Counted from the stretch's first letter, positions 37,877-51,200 are shown. The stretch: 64,000 nt of DNA from Strigops habroptila (GCF_004027225.2 NC_044296.2:3764796-3828795); one strand, 5' to 3'. Numbers and translations are program-made. The notes: generated by a model from the sequence alone, not told the origin.

Positions 37877-40800
37877 TAGGGTCTGAGCCTTGGTCAGGAG
37901 GTGCTGGTGATGAACAAGAGCTGAAAGACACAGGATCTGAAGCACACGTTGAGAACATGCAGAGACCTTAACGGTACTGAGCTACTGTATGTCTTCTCAT
38001 GAAGGGACACAAATGTCACCCTGCAAGATGCTTCAAGATCTCTAATGTAAAAAAACAACTCAGCAAACTCCAAATCACAGGAAAAGTCCAATTCAGGCCA
38101 GTTTGTCAAGGTACTAAATCAGAGAGTGGAGGAGAACTTCCCACCCAGGTCAAGTGGGACAGGTTTTAATTGTGCCCTTTGGAAAAACAAATTTCCTTGT
38201 ATAAATGGAGATTAATGGACATTTCAAAAGACACAGTTGCTTTAGTCTAACCCCTCCCCATCTTCCTTGGTATGTGGCTTAATGATGCATCAACAATGTA
38301 AAAACCAACAGAAACTAACTAAATAAATGGAGCTACTCACCCAACCAACAGCCTCTCTGGAAGAGATCCAGATTCTCTTTTCATTGATAGCTTCAGATAA
38401 AACAAATCCTTTCACAGGAAAAATAAACCATGGCCACTTCAGGGAAAAACACTACAAGATTTGCCAGGGATCCCCAAGTTCATGGGAGGCAGAAGCAAGA
38501 ATCCAGGTCAGGACCACAACACTGGGCACAGTGGCACAGAAGAGCACAAAGAGTCAGAACACACCTGATTTCATCCAAGAGTTGTCGTCCTTTGGGGCTT
38601 TTCTCCTTCCTGAGCAGGTTTGGAGGTCCTGATGTTTTGGGGTCCAGCAATTGGAGGTTTGCAGCCTGCCCTGGAGCCAGCTCCAGCACTGTGGAAGAGC
38701 CTCTTGGTTCTTCCCTTTCCTGGAAGCCTGTTGACAACATGCTCCATCTTCCTCTCAGCTCCCACTTCAGCAGTCCAAAGGCTCGTTAGGAAATGGACCT
38801 AATTATGTTTGATGGATGGGGACTGGGAGCTATTACTCATCTCTGTGCAACACTCAGACCATAAAGGATACCTCACAGAAGAACTGCACAGCACGTACCT
38901 GGCCTGATTCCACACACCCGGAACCTCTCCCATTCCCAAGGCTTCAAATCCTGAGCAAAGGGCCATGGAGTGGGGAGGGCAAACATCAAATCAGTGTCCC
39001 AACATCCCAGAAGAGACCAGGATCTTGCTGGAACTTGCAGGGCCACAGAGGCAGATGTTGAAGGCTTTGGAGCAGGAGCAAATTAAACACAGAAGCCAAA
39101 AGTACACAGAGACTGCAGCAGAGAGGAGGAAGAAGAGGTCTTTGAGTAAAACCAAGGATGTCCAATTCCTGTTCCACTATGAATACACCTGATGGAGCAT
39201 CTCAGACCTGTGCTCCCCCCTTCTGAACCAGTCCAGTTCACCACATGGCCTCCAAACACTTAATGCTGGGACCATTGCCAGTGGCCTCAGGGCAGAAATA
39301 GGAGGTTTAATTGGGAACTATTGCAGAATGAGAAGTTCATGGTCCAGGCTGGTCAAAATGGACCAGCCCTTGCTTTAATGTGCTTTGTTGGCTGAAAAAG
39401 CTTTGGGCTCACAAGAGCAGGTACATCACAAAGCTGGGTCCAAAGTTTTAAGTCTAGCAAGCATGAAGTATTTTCCCCCCCGAAGTAAGAAGAGGGTTTC
39501 TTTTCTCTGTCCTACCTTCTCTGATGGTGGGAGAGAATATCCCACACAGGAAGATATTCAAACATCCAAGCACTTGCTCAAGGATTTTAGTTTCTGCACG
39601 TGGGCATGAAGGCTGCAAAGAGGGGAAGAAAGCAATAGAGAAACCTCAGAAAACAACAGAATAAAGCCCAGGCCTCTCAATTCCCAGACAGTATTCAAGC
39701 TGATGGCAAACAACTCTCTAAGCTGTTTCTACATGGATCCACCTCCATGACTTGGAGCTGTCTAGCAAGAGAAATTAGGGTTTTTTCTGTTACAGCAGAG
39801 AGAGTTGGAGAATATGCCAGGCTGATTTAGTTCCAGTTCTGCTGGCTTGGACCCCAGAACACAACATTAGCGTTAAGGTTAGGTTCCTTCCTACAAAGGG
39901 AATATTCTTGTCCTGGGAAAAAGGGATCAGCCAGCTCAGCTCTTCAAACTGGTTCTCTGCAATCACACAAGTAGTTGCACCAGTGCAAAGGAGAGAATGT
40001 TATGGGGCAGTGGAGACAGCTCACAGGGAAATGCGTTCAGGGCAAGTGATGCTTTGAACCAGATTAGAGAGGAGGGAGGGGGTGACTGCAGGAAGATCAC
40101 TCCCTGCTTTAGCTCTCCCACATGAGGCCATCTGGGAGCAAAACCCTGCATCAGGAAGGACAGAGCCACATGGGCTCCTGTTTTGCCATTCAGTGCCACA
40201 ACTCCTGCTAAATGCCACATCCCACTTAACCATCCACCAGCACTTCCCAGGCCTTATCTCATCTTAATCCATTGTCATCCCATCCTTCACAGGGGAAAGG
40301 GGATGAAGCTGCCGCAAAGCCTGTGCACTGAGATAAAGGCGCCTTCTGCACGCCGGGGTGGCTGAACACACTCCAGAGCTGCTCAGTGCCGCTGGAGGGT
40401 GATGCTCATCCCAGGCAGGACCCGTCTGAGCACCCTGCCCTGAGCCGCAGCACCCTCAGCACCCACTGAGGCTCCCGCAGGCTCATAACCCCCTCTCGTG
40501 GCAAACACGCTGCTCCCTGACCCCGCACGGGAACGGCTTTCCCAGCATTGGATCTGCTCCGCATTCCCAGAGCTCTTTGGAGGCTCTGCCATGAGGCACA
40601 TGAATAGTGATGGTTTGCAGGGATGCGGCAGGAAAAGCAGCTGCGGGAGACAGAGTCCCCAGAGCCGAGCTGGAGAAGGGAGCAGGAAACATTGAACTTT
40701 TGTGGCGATACACGGACCAAGCTTTTCGATAGCACTTAGGGGACCATGATCCCACCTTTAGAAAGGACACCCCACTCCTTATATTCCTTAAAGCTGAATG

Positions 40801-43454
40801 GTTCTCTGGGATAGCAGTTTTAGAGCTGGACAGACCTGCTTGTGTTAGCAACCCTGCCTTGGAGGTCAAAGCCACCACCGACAGGCTCTGGCTGCCTCTC
40901 CCTGACTCACCTTCAGGGCTGTATTTACACAAGGTTATATTCTCAGTGTTGCCATCGAGCCATCTGCACATTTGAACACGGAACCTGTCCTATTCTGCTC
41001 TGCTGAGTGCAGGGGATGTACTGGGAGTGGGAGAAACCCTACGGACTGATGTCCTGCAGCTCCTGTTATCTCTCCTCACACATCAACAATCACAGCTCCT
41101 CTCTGTACCTGTTGCAGCCCCTGTGCTGCAGTAATGCCAGACCTCAGACATGCACAACATACCCCTACTCTTCCCTGCAGTGCCCCCATCACCCCCTATC
41201 TGCTCCCCACCTTCCTGGACTATGCTGCAGGTGCTTTGAAGCTGTACATGGACTGGCAGCACCCAGTACCTCCCTTAGAGGGGGCACAGATTTGGGTACT
41301 AAACCCCTATGGAACTTGCAGGAATTCCACCCTTTTGAGACATTTCCTCTCTGCCAAACTCTGCTGACATGAGCCAGAGGATTCAGCTGCTGTCAGCAGG
41401 GGGAAGGCTGCAGCAGGAGGGAGAACACTGATTCAGAGATGCAATCTCACATCAGTATTGAGCCAGCCTAGAAAACAAGTGTATTAGTCCCTGCTGAGGT
41501 GGGATATGGAGGCAGAGGAGGAGAACTGAATGGGACGGAAGTTTTCCAGTTCAGGAAGGCGGGTGTCAAGCCTCATTGCAAACACTGCAATCTCCCCACT
41601 TCCCTACCAGGACAGCGAGTTCTAGTAGTGCAGCTCACGTTCAGGCTCCCACACCTCAGCCAAAGCCCATTTGCTTCCTTCTGGACTTTTCACATCCCAG
41701 ACATTGCCAAGGGCTTACTTGGGAAAAGCCAATGGCTGCTCTCAGTGCTGCTGATCCTTCCCCCTCCAACAGCATGAGCAGAGCTGCCAGCATCTCAAAG
41801 AGTGCAGCAAAAAGCCAGAGAGGATGGTTTGTCCTGTATAAGCTCACATATGATATTTATTATTGCTAAACCAAAGCTGGTTCACTCTTGCAGACTTCCT
41901 ACAGCATTCCCTTGTGCTGCAGGAAGGAAAAGCGACATCTTTCCATCTTAAAAGCAGTAAAATCTTCTGGGGCCAATGGTGCCTGTTCCCTGGCCTCTTT
42001 CCCTGCTCTTTGCATGGGACCACAGCCACAGTCCAGGGAGAGCTGCTTCTTCTCCACAAAAGGGCTGAGCTAACAGCCCTTTTGAGCGAACAGCTAAGTT
42101 ACAGTGACAATGGCCAAGAAGATGCTCTGCTCCTGAATGCAGGAAACTGGTGCAGGAACGCTGCAGGCACTGCACTGGTGTGATCCCCCCGGGGCAGCTC
42201 TGAGCAGCCTGAGGTGGCACAGAAATGGAACTGCCTGGCTACAAACCCACTGAGACAAAGGGGACACACACAGGAGCATCTCTCACTCAAGGCAGGCAAA
42301 GGTACCTGCCTCCAATACTTGGTTTTTAAGGCCTATGGTGAATCTTCCAGAGCCAAGGCTGAAAAGCTGGCACAGCAGCACACTGAGACAGGGCAAACCT
42401 GGAGGTGGTTTTGTGTTTGCTAAACCTCATTAGCTGCTCTAGGTTCAGATGACATTGCATCAGTCCTCAATACCTTCTAGTCAGGAGGAAAAGATACACC
42501 TGCATCTGAACACATCAGCTGCTGAACGGGGCTTTGGATAAACTGAGATGTTATTTTCCCCAAACTACATGAAATTGCAGGGGTTTTTCTTGTAAATCTG
42601 TATTTCCAGCAGGGTGCTGAAGAGGAGTGAGTGAGGGAAGGAAATGGCACGAGTGACCCCCCCTGCCTGTCCTGAGCAGTATCTGCTTGTCCCACAGTTG
42701 CAGGCTCAACAAGCAACTCGTGTAGAAGGGATCAGGAGGGAGGTGATTCAAAACAGCCCCTTCATTCAGGTGCCTCAGGAAGAAAGGTGAGCAAAAGGGG
42801 TCCAAAGGATGCTAAGAAACAACTGGCTCCAAAATTCAACCTAATGGAGCTCTGAGAAGCTCTGTGCTTGTGGACAGTGCTGCAGAGCACACGCGTGAGG
42901 ACAGGGTTGAGGCTCTGCTGCCTCTCCACTAGCCCTGGATGGAGCAACATCCATCCTGGAGCAGGGCAGTTCCCTGGTCCACTGGATGGAGTGAACCATG
43001 GTTGAGGTGAGGTAGGGTCCAAAACTGACCAACACAAGAGTACGTGTTAACCTTTAGTTTGTGAGCCTCCAGCACTGAGCAGCCATGTGTCAGCCCCAGG
43101 CCACGCTATCACAAGCAAACCAAAACCATCTGTGACCCTAAAACTCAACACATGTTGTTCCCCTCTGAGTCACACAGGCAGAGCAGAGGCAGCAGCAAAG
43201 CTCCCAGCTTGTTTACCAGCCCTCAGTGTCCAAGCTCCCCAGCTCATTCCCAGGGCTGAGAAGGCACCATGCTCATAGCAGCCAGGTTGTGGGGAGAATC
43301 CAACACGTGTTGTGCCAGCAGCTGGGAGGAAGCTGGCACAGAGCATCAGCCCAGGTATGTCATGGAGTGCAACCGCTGGGGTAGCATGGATCCTGCTCCA
43401 TCACTGTGTGCACTGAGGCTCCATCCACATGTAAGAGACAGAGATGAGCAAGAG
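37877..43454. other. Intergenic, no gene recognised
   Basis: No supported exon or structural RNA. The segment is A/T-richer from 37,900 to 40,000. Confidence 0.55.
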
Positions 43455-43985
43455 TAGAATCACAGAATCAACCAGGTTGGAAAAGACTTTAAAATCATCA
43501 AGTCCAACCATTCCCCAGTGCTGCCAAGGCCACCACTAACCCATGGCATTGAGGGCCTCGGCTACACGGGGTGTGAACACTTGCAGGGACGGTGACTCCA
43601 GCCCTGCCCTGGGCAGCCTGTTCCAATGCCTGAGCACCCTTTGGGGAAGGAATTGTTCCTCATCTCCATCTAAACCTCCCCTGGTGCAGCTTGAGGCCGT
43701 TTCCTCTTGTCCCATCCCTTGTTCCTTGGGAGCAGAGACCAGCCCCCTCCTGGTTCCATCCTCCTGTCAGGCAGTTGCAGAGAGTGAGAAGGTCCCCCCT
43801 GAGCCTTCTCTTCTCCAGACTAAACCCCCCCAGGTCCCTCAGCCGTTCCTCATCACACTTGTGCTCCAGGCCCTGCACCAGCTCCGGTGCCCTTCTCTGG
43901 CCCCGCTCCAGCCCCTCAATGTCTCTCTTGTAGTGACGGGACCAGAACCGAACACAGGATTCAAGGTGCACCCTCACCAGTGCCA
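43455..43985 (-). mobile_element. CR1-type LINE 3' fragment of a different subfamily, about 530 bp
   Basis: Starts TAGAATCACAGAATCAACCA and GGTTGGAAAAGACTTTAAAA rather than the GGTTTGGGTTGGAA type. Runs through the GGGCAGCCTGTTCCAATGCC, TCTTCTCCAGACTAAACCCC and ACCGAACACAGGATTCAAGG blocks known from avian CR1. It produces a spurious 192-codon plus-strand frame. It is the longest repeat copy in the window. Confidence 0.9.
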
Positions 43986-46900
43986 AGTCTCATGGCCTGA
44001 GCACACAAGAGCACCCAATGTGCACACACATGCACTGATGTCAGTGGGTAGAGGCAGCCCCACTGAAGGTGCACCCAGGCAGGTCCCAGCAGCAAACCTG
44101 CAAGGAGAGCCCCTGGGGTGAACAGGAACATGCACCCCACTGGTGAGCAGGGCAGAGATCAAACCCTTATTCATCAATGACGGGAAAAGACACCAAAATA
44201 GAAGCTTGGGAAGGTTCTGAAGCTATTTGGGAAATGAGGCCAAATTTGACTAATAGCTTCAGCCAAAATAGAGAAAATAATTAGAAAAACATTGAAATGT
44301 GTAATTTTTAGTTCTTCTTTTCTTATTTCTTTCTTTTGTAACTCAAACATTTTGCTTCGGAAATGATGAAACATTTTAGTCCCAGCAGGATCTTGGAGCA
44401 TTTCTCCCAGTGAAACGGGAATGTTTGTTGGGTTTGTCGCTTACTGACTGAGTTAAATGTCAGGAGGAAACCTCAGTGTTGCTTTTCCATGTAAAAATAC
44501 AAATGAGAAACATAAAACAGATTTTATCTGGTGGTGCAGGGCATTGGAAGAGGCCAGCTAAAGGCTTGAAGGCACCTTTCCTGTCCAGATCCTCCACTCC
44601 CCTCAAGTCCCAGCAGAGCCAGCCTGCATGGAAGAGCAACAGGGAAGGTCAGAGATGAGAGTCCCTCTCAGGAGCCCAAGGAGCTGCCCCAAAGTGGCCC
44701 TGAGAGCATGAAGGGACATCAAAGGCTGGTGTGAAAAGCCCCCTCAGAGCTCTCAGCGTGGGAGAACCGGCGCCTGCGCCGTGCCCAGGGGCGCTGGGAA
44801 GCCACATCCTGCCTCTCCTGTCACGCAGAGCAGCCCCTGCCAAGAAACGAGTCTCTCCCGTGACTGGTGCTTTGGCTTCAGCTTGTTTCAGGGGCTGATG
44901 AAAAGACTTGGGGTCTTCTCCAAGCTTTGCTAATGAAGGGCTGAGCGCCACAGCCAAGAGGCTCAGGATCCCACACTGCTCCCACCACCCCCACGTGAGC
45001 CCAGATGTCCTATACGTTTCCTTCCCTCGCTCCTTCCTCTGTTAGGAATCCCTGTCCACACACCCCATCTAGATGGTGCAGATCCAATGGTTTATTAGCA
45101 TGGTTTCAGGAAGGAGCATTCCTGCCATAGGTAGTGCAATATCCACAACAGACCCTGAGCTCCAGCATGCCGACAGCTTGTCCCAAAACCATGCAGGCCT
45201 TGCCCAGATAGTGACCTTTAACTACTCCATCCCTGGGCCAAGCGCTAAGTCAGCTCTCTGAACAGCTCTCAAACAGGCCTAGAGGGAACTACAGCAAGAG
45301 CTGTTTGTCTAAATCCATCACACCACTGCCTGCCCAAAGCCTGGCTCAGCCCTTTTACAAGCATTGGAGGAGCACAGCCCATTTCCAAAGCATCCCACCA
45401 CATGTCTTCTTGGAGCAGACGTGGCACAGCGGCTTTTGGGGTCCTGATGTGGGGTATGGAGACCCCTGAGAGTGTCCACATGGAGCTATTGGGAGGAGAC
45501 TGAGACCTGGTGGTTACGGCAGGGAGGGAATTGGGAGCTGGGGCATGAAACTGGAGAGGGGAAACATTTGAGCTTTCATCTTGGAAACAGCTTCCTGATA
45601 GTAGATTTATGAGCAATGGGAATAGTCTCCTTTGCAGAAGGCTGGAAGTTCTGCTGCATGGGGCTTGAAAAACAAGACTGGATTAAAGAAGTAGACAGCA
45701 GACATGAGGAATGGATTTTGTTTTGACCAGAAGATGGATAGGACCCAATGGTTCACTTCCAGCTCTAGCTCCCCTGCCCCATACATCAGCAGCAATCTCC
45801 CACCTGCCTTCTGTGGCGTTTGCCCATTTCACAGTTACCCAGCAAAGGTTGTCAGAACATTCCTGCATTGCTCTGAAAGGCATCCAAACAAGTGTGAGCA
45901 GCCCAGGTTTCCATCCCAGCTGTGGAGGTGACCTCTCAGCGCTGCTACAGAGCCTCATTTGTCAGCTAACAAATGGAGTAGCCAGAACCAGGGGCTTGAC
46001 ACATCCGACCCTGGTGCGGGAGCCCGGGGAAGGGGCAGTTTCATTAATACACGTGTCTTGTTTAGCTTGGACGTTGAAGTAGGTGAACTTTTCCTGCCTT
46101 AGTTCTCCCTGTTACAGAGATCACACTTTCCTGTAATCAACCTTTCCTTTCTTTCTGCTTTCTTGGCCTTTCCCAGTTGGTTCTTGGGTATCGCTTTTCT
46201 TCAAAGCCGCTTTAGTGCTGCTGGAGGATATTGAAGTGACAATTCTGGCGGTCCAAGCACTACACTCACCCATGAAAGCCATCCAGCTCCTCACTCCCCC
46301 GGCCCCTCTTCCAACCTCAGAATGGCCTGAGACCAGCAAAGGGGTGAAGAAGCTGAAGCAGCCACCAAGAGCAGCACCTCCCTGTACCAGACCCCCTGAC
46401 TTCCTTCACCTCCATCCTCCACCAGCCACAGGTGAACACAAAGCTGCTCTGCTGCGCGTGGCTGAGCCCTTGTCGCACTGGCTGAGCTGATGCAAACGCA
46501 GCCTGTGTGTGGCTGGGATTCGGTGCCCAGGAGGCTGTGGCTGGGCTGGCAATCCCAGGCGATCTGTGCTCCAGGGTCTGTTGGGAAGTTTGCCCAAGGC
46601 TCAGCCTCATAAAGCTGCCCCCAGAAGGGATCAGATATGAGAGTCTGTGGCCTCAGCCGAGTGCAGCGAGGCCAAAGTGCTCCGACTTCAGGCTTATTGC
46701 CCCACGACAACAGCAGTGAAATCATTTCATTAATCCCCAGGGCCTCATTTCCTCCCTTCCCGCCCTCAGCCAAGCCAACACTTAAAATAGCACTTTGCAT
46801 TCCTCGTGTTTCACTTCCAAACTAATGAATACCCCATCAGCCCAAAGCTCTTCTCACCAGCAGCCTGGCTTCATCATGCAACCTGCCCACCCTTGGCAAT

Positions 46901-47929
46901 GGCAGAAGCACCCTGCCAGGCTCCCAGCCCTTCCCAAAGGACATTTCTGATGGAGAGTCCGGAGAGAACCGCACTAAGGCAACAGAAAACAGGAACACAC
47001 TGAAACTGCAGCCCCACGTGCCGGCTCACCTCAGTCCCACGTGCACACACACAACCCTCATACGCTCATAAACCAACCCAACACTGAGGTAATTCCCCAA
47101 CACCATGAGCAGAGCTGCTCTTCACCAGCTTCTAGCAGCACCTAAAGGCAACAACTACACATCAGCATCTGCCTCCTCTTGCACCACGATGCAGGACTGA
47201 AACCACACTCATGGGAACAAAGAGGTTGTTCCTGATATAGCTAAAAAGGCCTGGCAAGGCCCTTCGAGAGCAGGGGACAGGAGAGATGTTTCTTCATTTG
47301 GACTCCACAGCTCTTTCTTACCGTCTCCATAGTGCGATTCAACAAGGCTGTGCAGCTGATGGAGCAAAGGGATGGATGTGAGCCTAAGCTGGAAAGGAAA
47401 CTTATCCAGGACTGCCCCAAACACATCACCCCATGAGCCATCAGGTCCCCCCACTACGGACCTTCCTTATAGTGCAGGCTCAGAGGATCACAGATGTTTG
47501 TGTGTACAGGGACTATGGACCAGGAGAGGCTGTAATGAGTGCCCCAAACACACAGGGCACATGTGGCACCTACAGAGGAGGGAGCAGAGGTCTGCGTGTG
47601 CTGTCTCACACTCAGCATGAACTCCCACCCATGGACCAAGCACAAGGGCAGACTTCACACTGCATCCAGCCCCAGGACAGCACCATTGACAACCACCGGG
47701 AACATGTGGCAGCACCTCAAGCCTGGAGGCAGGTTTGTGTCGGCTACAGCCCGTGTCAGAACAAACCCAAAGCCGCAGGGGCAGAGCAGCCTCCTCCATC
47801 CACGGCAGAGGAAGGCGCGACGGCACACAGCAGGGAGCACAGCTCTTCCCATGGGAACACAAAGCCCTCCCGCATCTCTGCCGGGCTGAGCTTGGAAATG
47901 CTTCCAGAGGGTGATGCGGGAAATCCTAT
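43986..47929. other. Intergenic upstream of DUS3L
   Basis: No coding exon recognised. An A/T-rich block lies at about 44,160-44,530. A repeat-free block at 46,700-46,830 carries GAAATCATTTCATTAATCCC and ACTTAAAATAGCACTTTGCA. Both may be regulatory, without proof. Confidence 0.5.
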
Positions 47930-48233
47930 TGCTGGGACAGGCGCAACAGAACCCTGCCCGTGGCACAGCTCGGTGCAGGGGGAAGGTGCTCAGCCCCGGC
48001 TGAGCACCCAAACCAACCAGACCTTATATTTACTGCTTAAACCCCCAAACACTCACGACCAAACCCTCCCCAAACCTTCCTCCCGGGGTAACCGCTACAA
48101 ACACCCCGATCCCGCCGCCGGGCGGCCACGGAGCCGCCCTGAGGCAGGCGCTCCTCAGCCGCCCCTTTTATAGCCCCCTCCTGGCCCCGCCCCCGTGACG
48201 TCGTCTCCAGCGTCATCGCTGCGCGCGGGCAGC
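47930..48233 (+). promoter_or_regulatory. DUS3L: DUS3L promoter and 5' UTR, GC-rich
   Basis: GC-rich region directly upstream of the DUS3L ATG. It has an Sp1-type box (CCCCGCCCCCG, 48185-48195) and a CRE/ATF-like TGACGTCG at 48196-48203. There is no TATA box in the plus orientation close to the gene. Transcription probably starts at about 48200-48230, giving a very short 5' UTR (inferred). CpG-rich sequence continues through exon 2 to about 48640. Confidence 0.7.
48165..48172 (-). promoter_or_regulatory. TATA box on the opposite strand of the DUS3L promoter
   Basis: The minus strand reads TATAAAAG within CTATAAAAGGGGCGG, a near-consensus TATA box. Initiation would be expected near 48140, about 60-90 bp from the likely DUS3L start and divergent from it. 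A consensus donor GTC|GTGAGT lies on the same strand at 48057/48056, so a spliced leftward transcript with a short first exon (about 48140-48057) is plausible. No coding potential is visible in that exon. Confidence 0.5.
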
Positions 48234-51200
48234 ATGGCGGCGGTGGTGGCGGCGGCCCCGGGGGTGGCGCCGGTTCGAGCCCGGTGAGTGCGAGCCCAAG
48301 GCGGGCCCGACCCCCCCATAACCCCTCCGGTACGTGCCCGGCCCCTCCGTAACCCCCCTCCCCCGGCCCCCCAAACCCCCGCTCCCGCTGGGGTCTCACG
48401 GTGCTGCGCCCCGGCAGGTTCCTCACGTCCAAGGAGCAGTTCCATGCGTACCTGCGGGACAGGGGCGAGCCCCGCGGCCAGGGCGAGGAGAAGGAGAAGG
48501 AGGAGGAGGAGGAGAAGGAGGAGCCCCCCGCCAAGCGGGTGAGGACAGAGGGCATCGGTCGGGATGAGGAAAGCCGAGAGGATGCTGGAGCAGAGGAGAA
48601 GGAGCCCGTGGAGCGGAAGCGGGCGCGGGGGCAGAACAAGAGCAGACCCTGTGTGAAACCCAACCACTACGAGCAGAACCGGCTGTGCCCGTCGGTGACA
48701 CAGGTAGAGCACGGGGAGTGTGGGATCCGGGTTGGGATGCTGGAGAGGGGCTCTTCAGCAGGGGCTGGAGCGATAGAGTGAGGGGTGATGGGTTCAGACT
48801 GGAACAGGGGAAGTTCAGGTTGGAGGTAAGGAAGTTCTTCCCTGTGAGGGTGCTGAGGCGCTGGCAGAGGGTGCCCAGAGAAGCTGTGGCTGCCCCATCC
48901 CTGGCAGTGTTCAAGGCCAGGTTGGACACAGGGGCTTGGAGCAACCTGCTCTAGTGGAAGGTGTCCCTGCCCGTGGCAGGGGCTTGGAGCTGGATGAGCT
49001 TTAAGCTCCCTTCCAACCCAAACCATTCCATAACTCTGGTCCCTTCCTGCTCAAGGGCTGCATTTCTTTTTAAGCACATTGAAGATAGTGCTGCTCTGGG
49101 GCAAACTCTGGGCAGGGAAAGTGTAGCAGGGGCTGTGCTGGCTGGGAGGAATGAAGCAGGATGAGCTGAGTGGGACAAGTCAAGTTGTCCCACTAAAGCA
49201 TCCCCAAGTGGGTACATCATTGCCCTTCTGCAGCACGCGCCAGCAGTGAGCTTCCAGGCAGCATCTCATGGGGCACCCAACGTCACCCAGGGATTGCTGG
49301 GTGCTCAGAGCAGCTCTGGGCCAGGGCAGACCCAGGCTCAGCTCGGTTTGAAGGTGCTCATGCAGAGGTTTTAACCTCCTCGTTCCTGTTGGAAGGGCTG
49401 TGCAGACAAGTGCTTCTTCGGGCCGCGGTGCCGGTTCCTTCACGACGTTGGTGAGTACATGGCGCTGAAGCCACCAGACCTGGGCCACCGCTGTGTCCTC
49501 TTCGAAACCTTTGGCAAGTGCACGTATGGGGTCACTTGCCGCTTCGCCAAGGCCCACCTCGGGGACAGCTTCCAGAACATCATCAACACGGAGCTGGCCA
49601 AGCAGTGGGAAGGGAAGGCGCTGGTGAGGAACAACCTCTCCAAGGATCTCCAGCACCAGCTGCGCAAGAGGAAGTTCAGCTTCAAGAAGGCTGAGGAGTT
49701 CCTCCGTGGTCTGGCCAAGCCCCGCGGTGACGGCAGGAAGGGAGGCAAAGCCACGGGGTGTTCTGCAGAGGAGCAAGAGGTGTCCAATTGCACAACACCC
49801 AAGGAGGGTGATGGGGACGATCCCGCATGTCCTGTGCTACCAGAGCAGGGAGAAGATCCCAAAGCAGACGGCTTGCAGAGTCCCAGCCCCAGAGATGATG
49901 AGGAGGCTTCCTCCATCCAAACAGTGGGCCCAGTGACAGATGAAGACGTGATAAAACTGCGGCCATGTGAGAAGAGGAAGGTGAGAATTTGGTTGAGGGC
50001 TGCTCTCTCTTGTGTACCTGATAAGAGAGCTCTTAGCTGGACGAGAGGCAGGCAGAGGACAGGGAACCACGTTACTGTCATGAGGAGAAGGATGCAGGGA
50101 TGTGGTGTTGTCCTTGGAGGGGTGAGAACCAAGAGAAGCTGCAGCCCCTTGCACATGAAGGAGGGTTGGGGCTGAGCTGTCAGTGAGGGTGGGAATGGTC
50201 TGTGAGGAGAGCCAAGGCTGGGGCTGGTTGGTTTGTGTACTGCACGGTGCTCTCCTGGGTGAGAGCATTGCCTCCTGCCTCTCCTTCTCGTCACCTCCCT
50301 CCTTGCATCCATTACCCAGTCTTGCATCCTTCTATATCTGTAACTGCTTTGAGTTTCCTCCAAGCTGAGCAGGATTGAGTGGTTCAGGTTTCTGGTTCTT
50401 CTATGCAAATGATATATTCTCAGGGAATAGTTGAGAAACCCAGGAAACCACCGTCCAACAAAACGGTGTTTTCGTGGGTTATCCACTGAGTTTCACCCAA
50501 GGCAAGTGATAAAACTGCTAACAGAGCTCTTCCTGTTTAACCACTGCTGGTTCAGCTCTGCTAACGTGCTCCTCCATCCTTGTTTTCCAGCTGGAAATCC
50601 AAGGCAAGCTCTACTTGGCTCCACTGACCACGGTAGGTAGATAATTCTGTCCTTTCCTCACAAGTTGGTGTTGCCACGTTTGGAACAGAGCGAACCTCCT
50701 GACAGAGCATCTCTCTGCTGTCTCCTTCAGTGTGGTAACCTCCCTTTCCGAAGGATTTGCAAGCGCCTGGGGGCAGATGTCACCTGTGGAGAGATGGCTG
50801 TGTGCACAAACCTGCTGCAGGGCCAGGCCTCCGAGTGGGCTCTCCTCAAACGCCATCACACCGAAGACATTTTTGGGGTGCAGGTGAGTGCTGTCATCTT
50901 GACAACCAAACATATGATAGATCCTAGAATGGTTTGGGTTGGAAAGGACCTTAAAACTCATCCAGTTCCAACCCCCTGCCATGGGCAGGGACACCTTCCA
51001 CTAGAGCAGGTTGCTCCAAGCCCCTGTGTCCAACCTGGCCTTGAACACTGCCAGGGATGGGGCAGCCACAGCTTCTCTGGGCACCCTGTGCCAGCGCCTC
51101 AGCACCCTCACTTCTTCAAATGATACCTCACTTCTGAGGAGAAAAGCTGCTGCTTGAACTCATGGCACTGTCCCTCTTTGGTAGCTGGAGGGAGCGTTTC

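Noticed and set aside
43543-44121. 192-codon plus-strand frame
   Set aside because: Lies mostly within the inverted CR1 copy 43455-43985; a repeat artefact.
47433-48173. 246-codon plus-strand frame upstream of DUS3L
   Set aside because: No splice link into DUS3L in frame, no family resemblance, and it runs through the promoter region.
48271-48282. GGTTCGAGCCC resembling a tRNA B box
   Set aside because: Lies in DUS3L exon 1; no matching A box, acceptor stem or cloverleaf around it.
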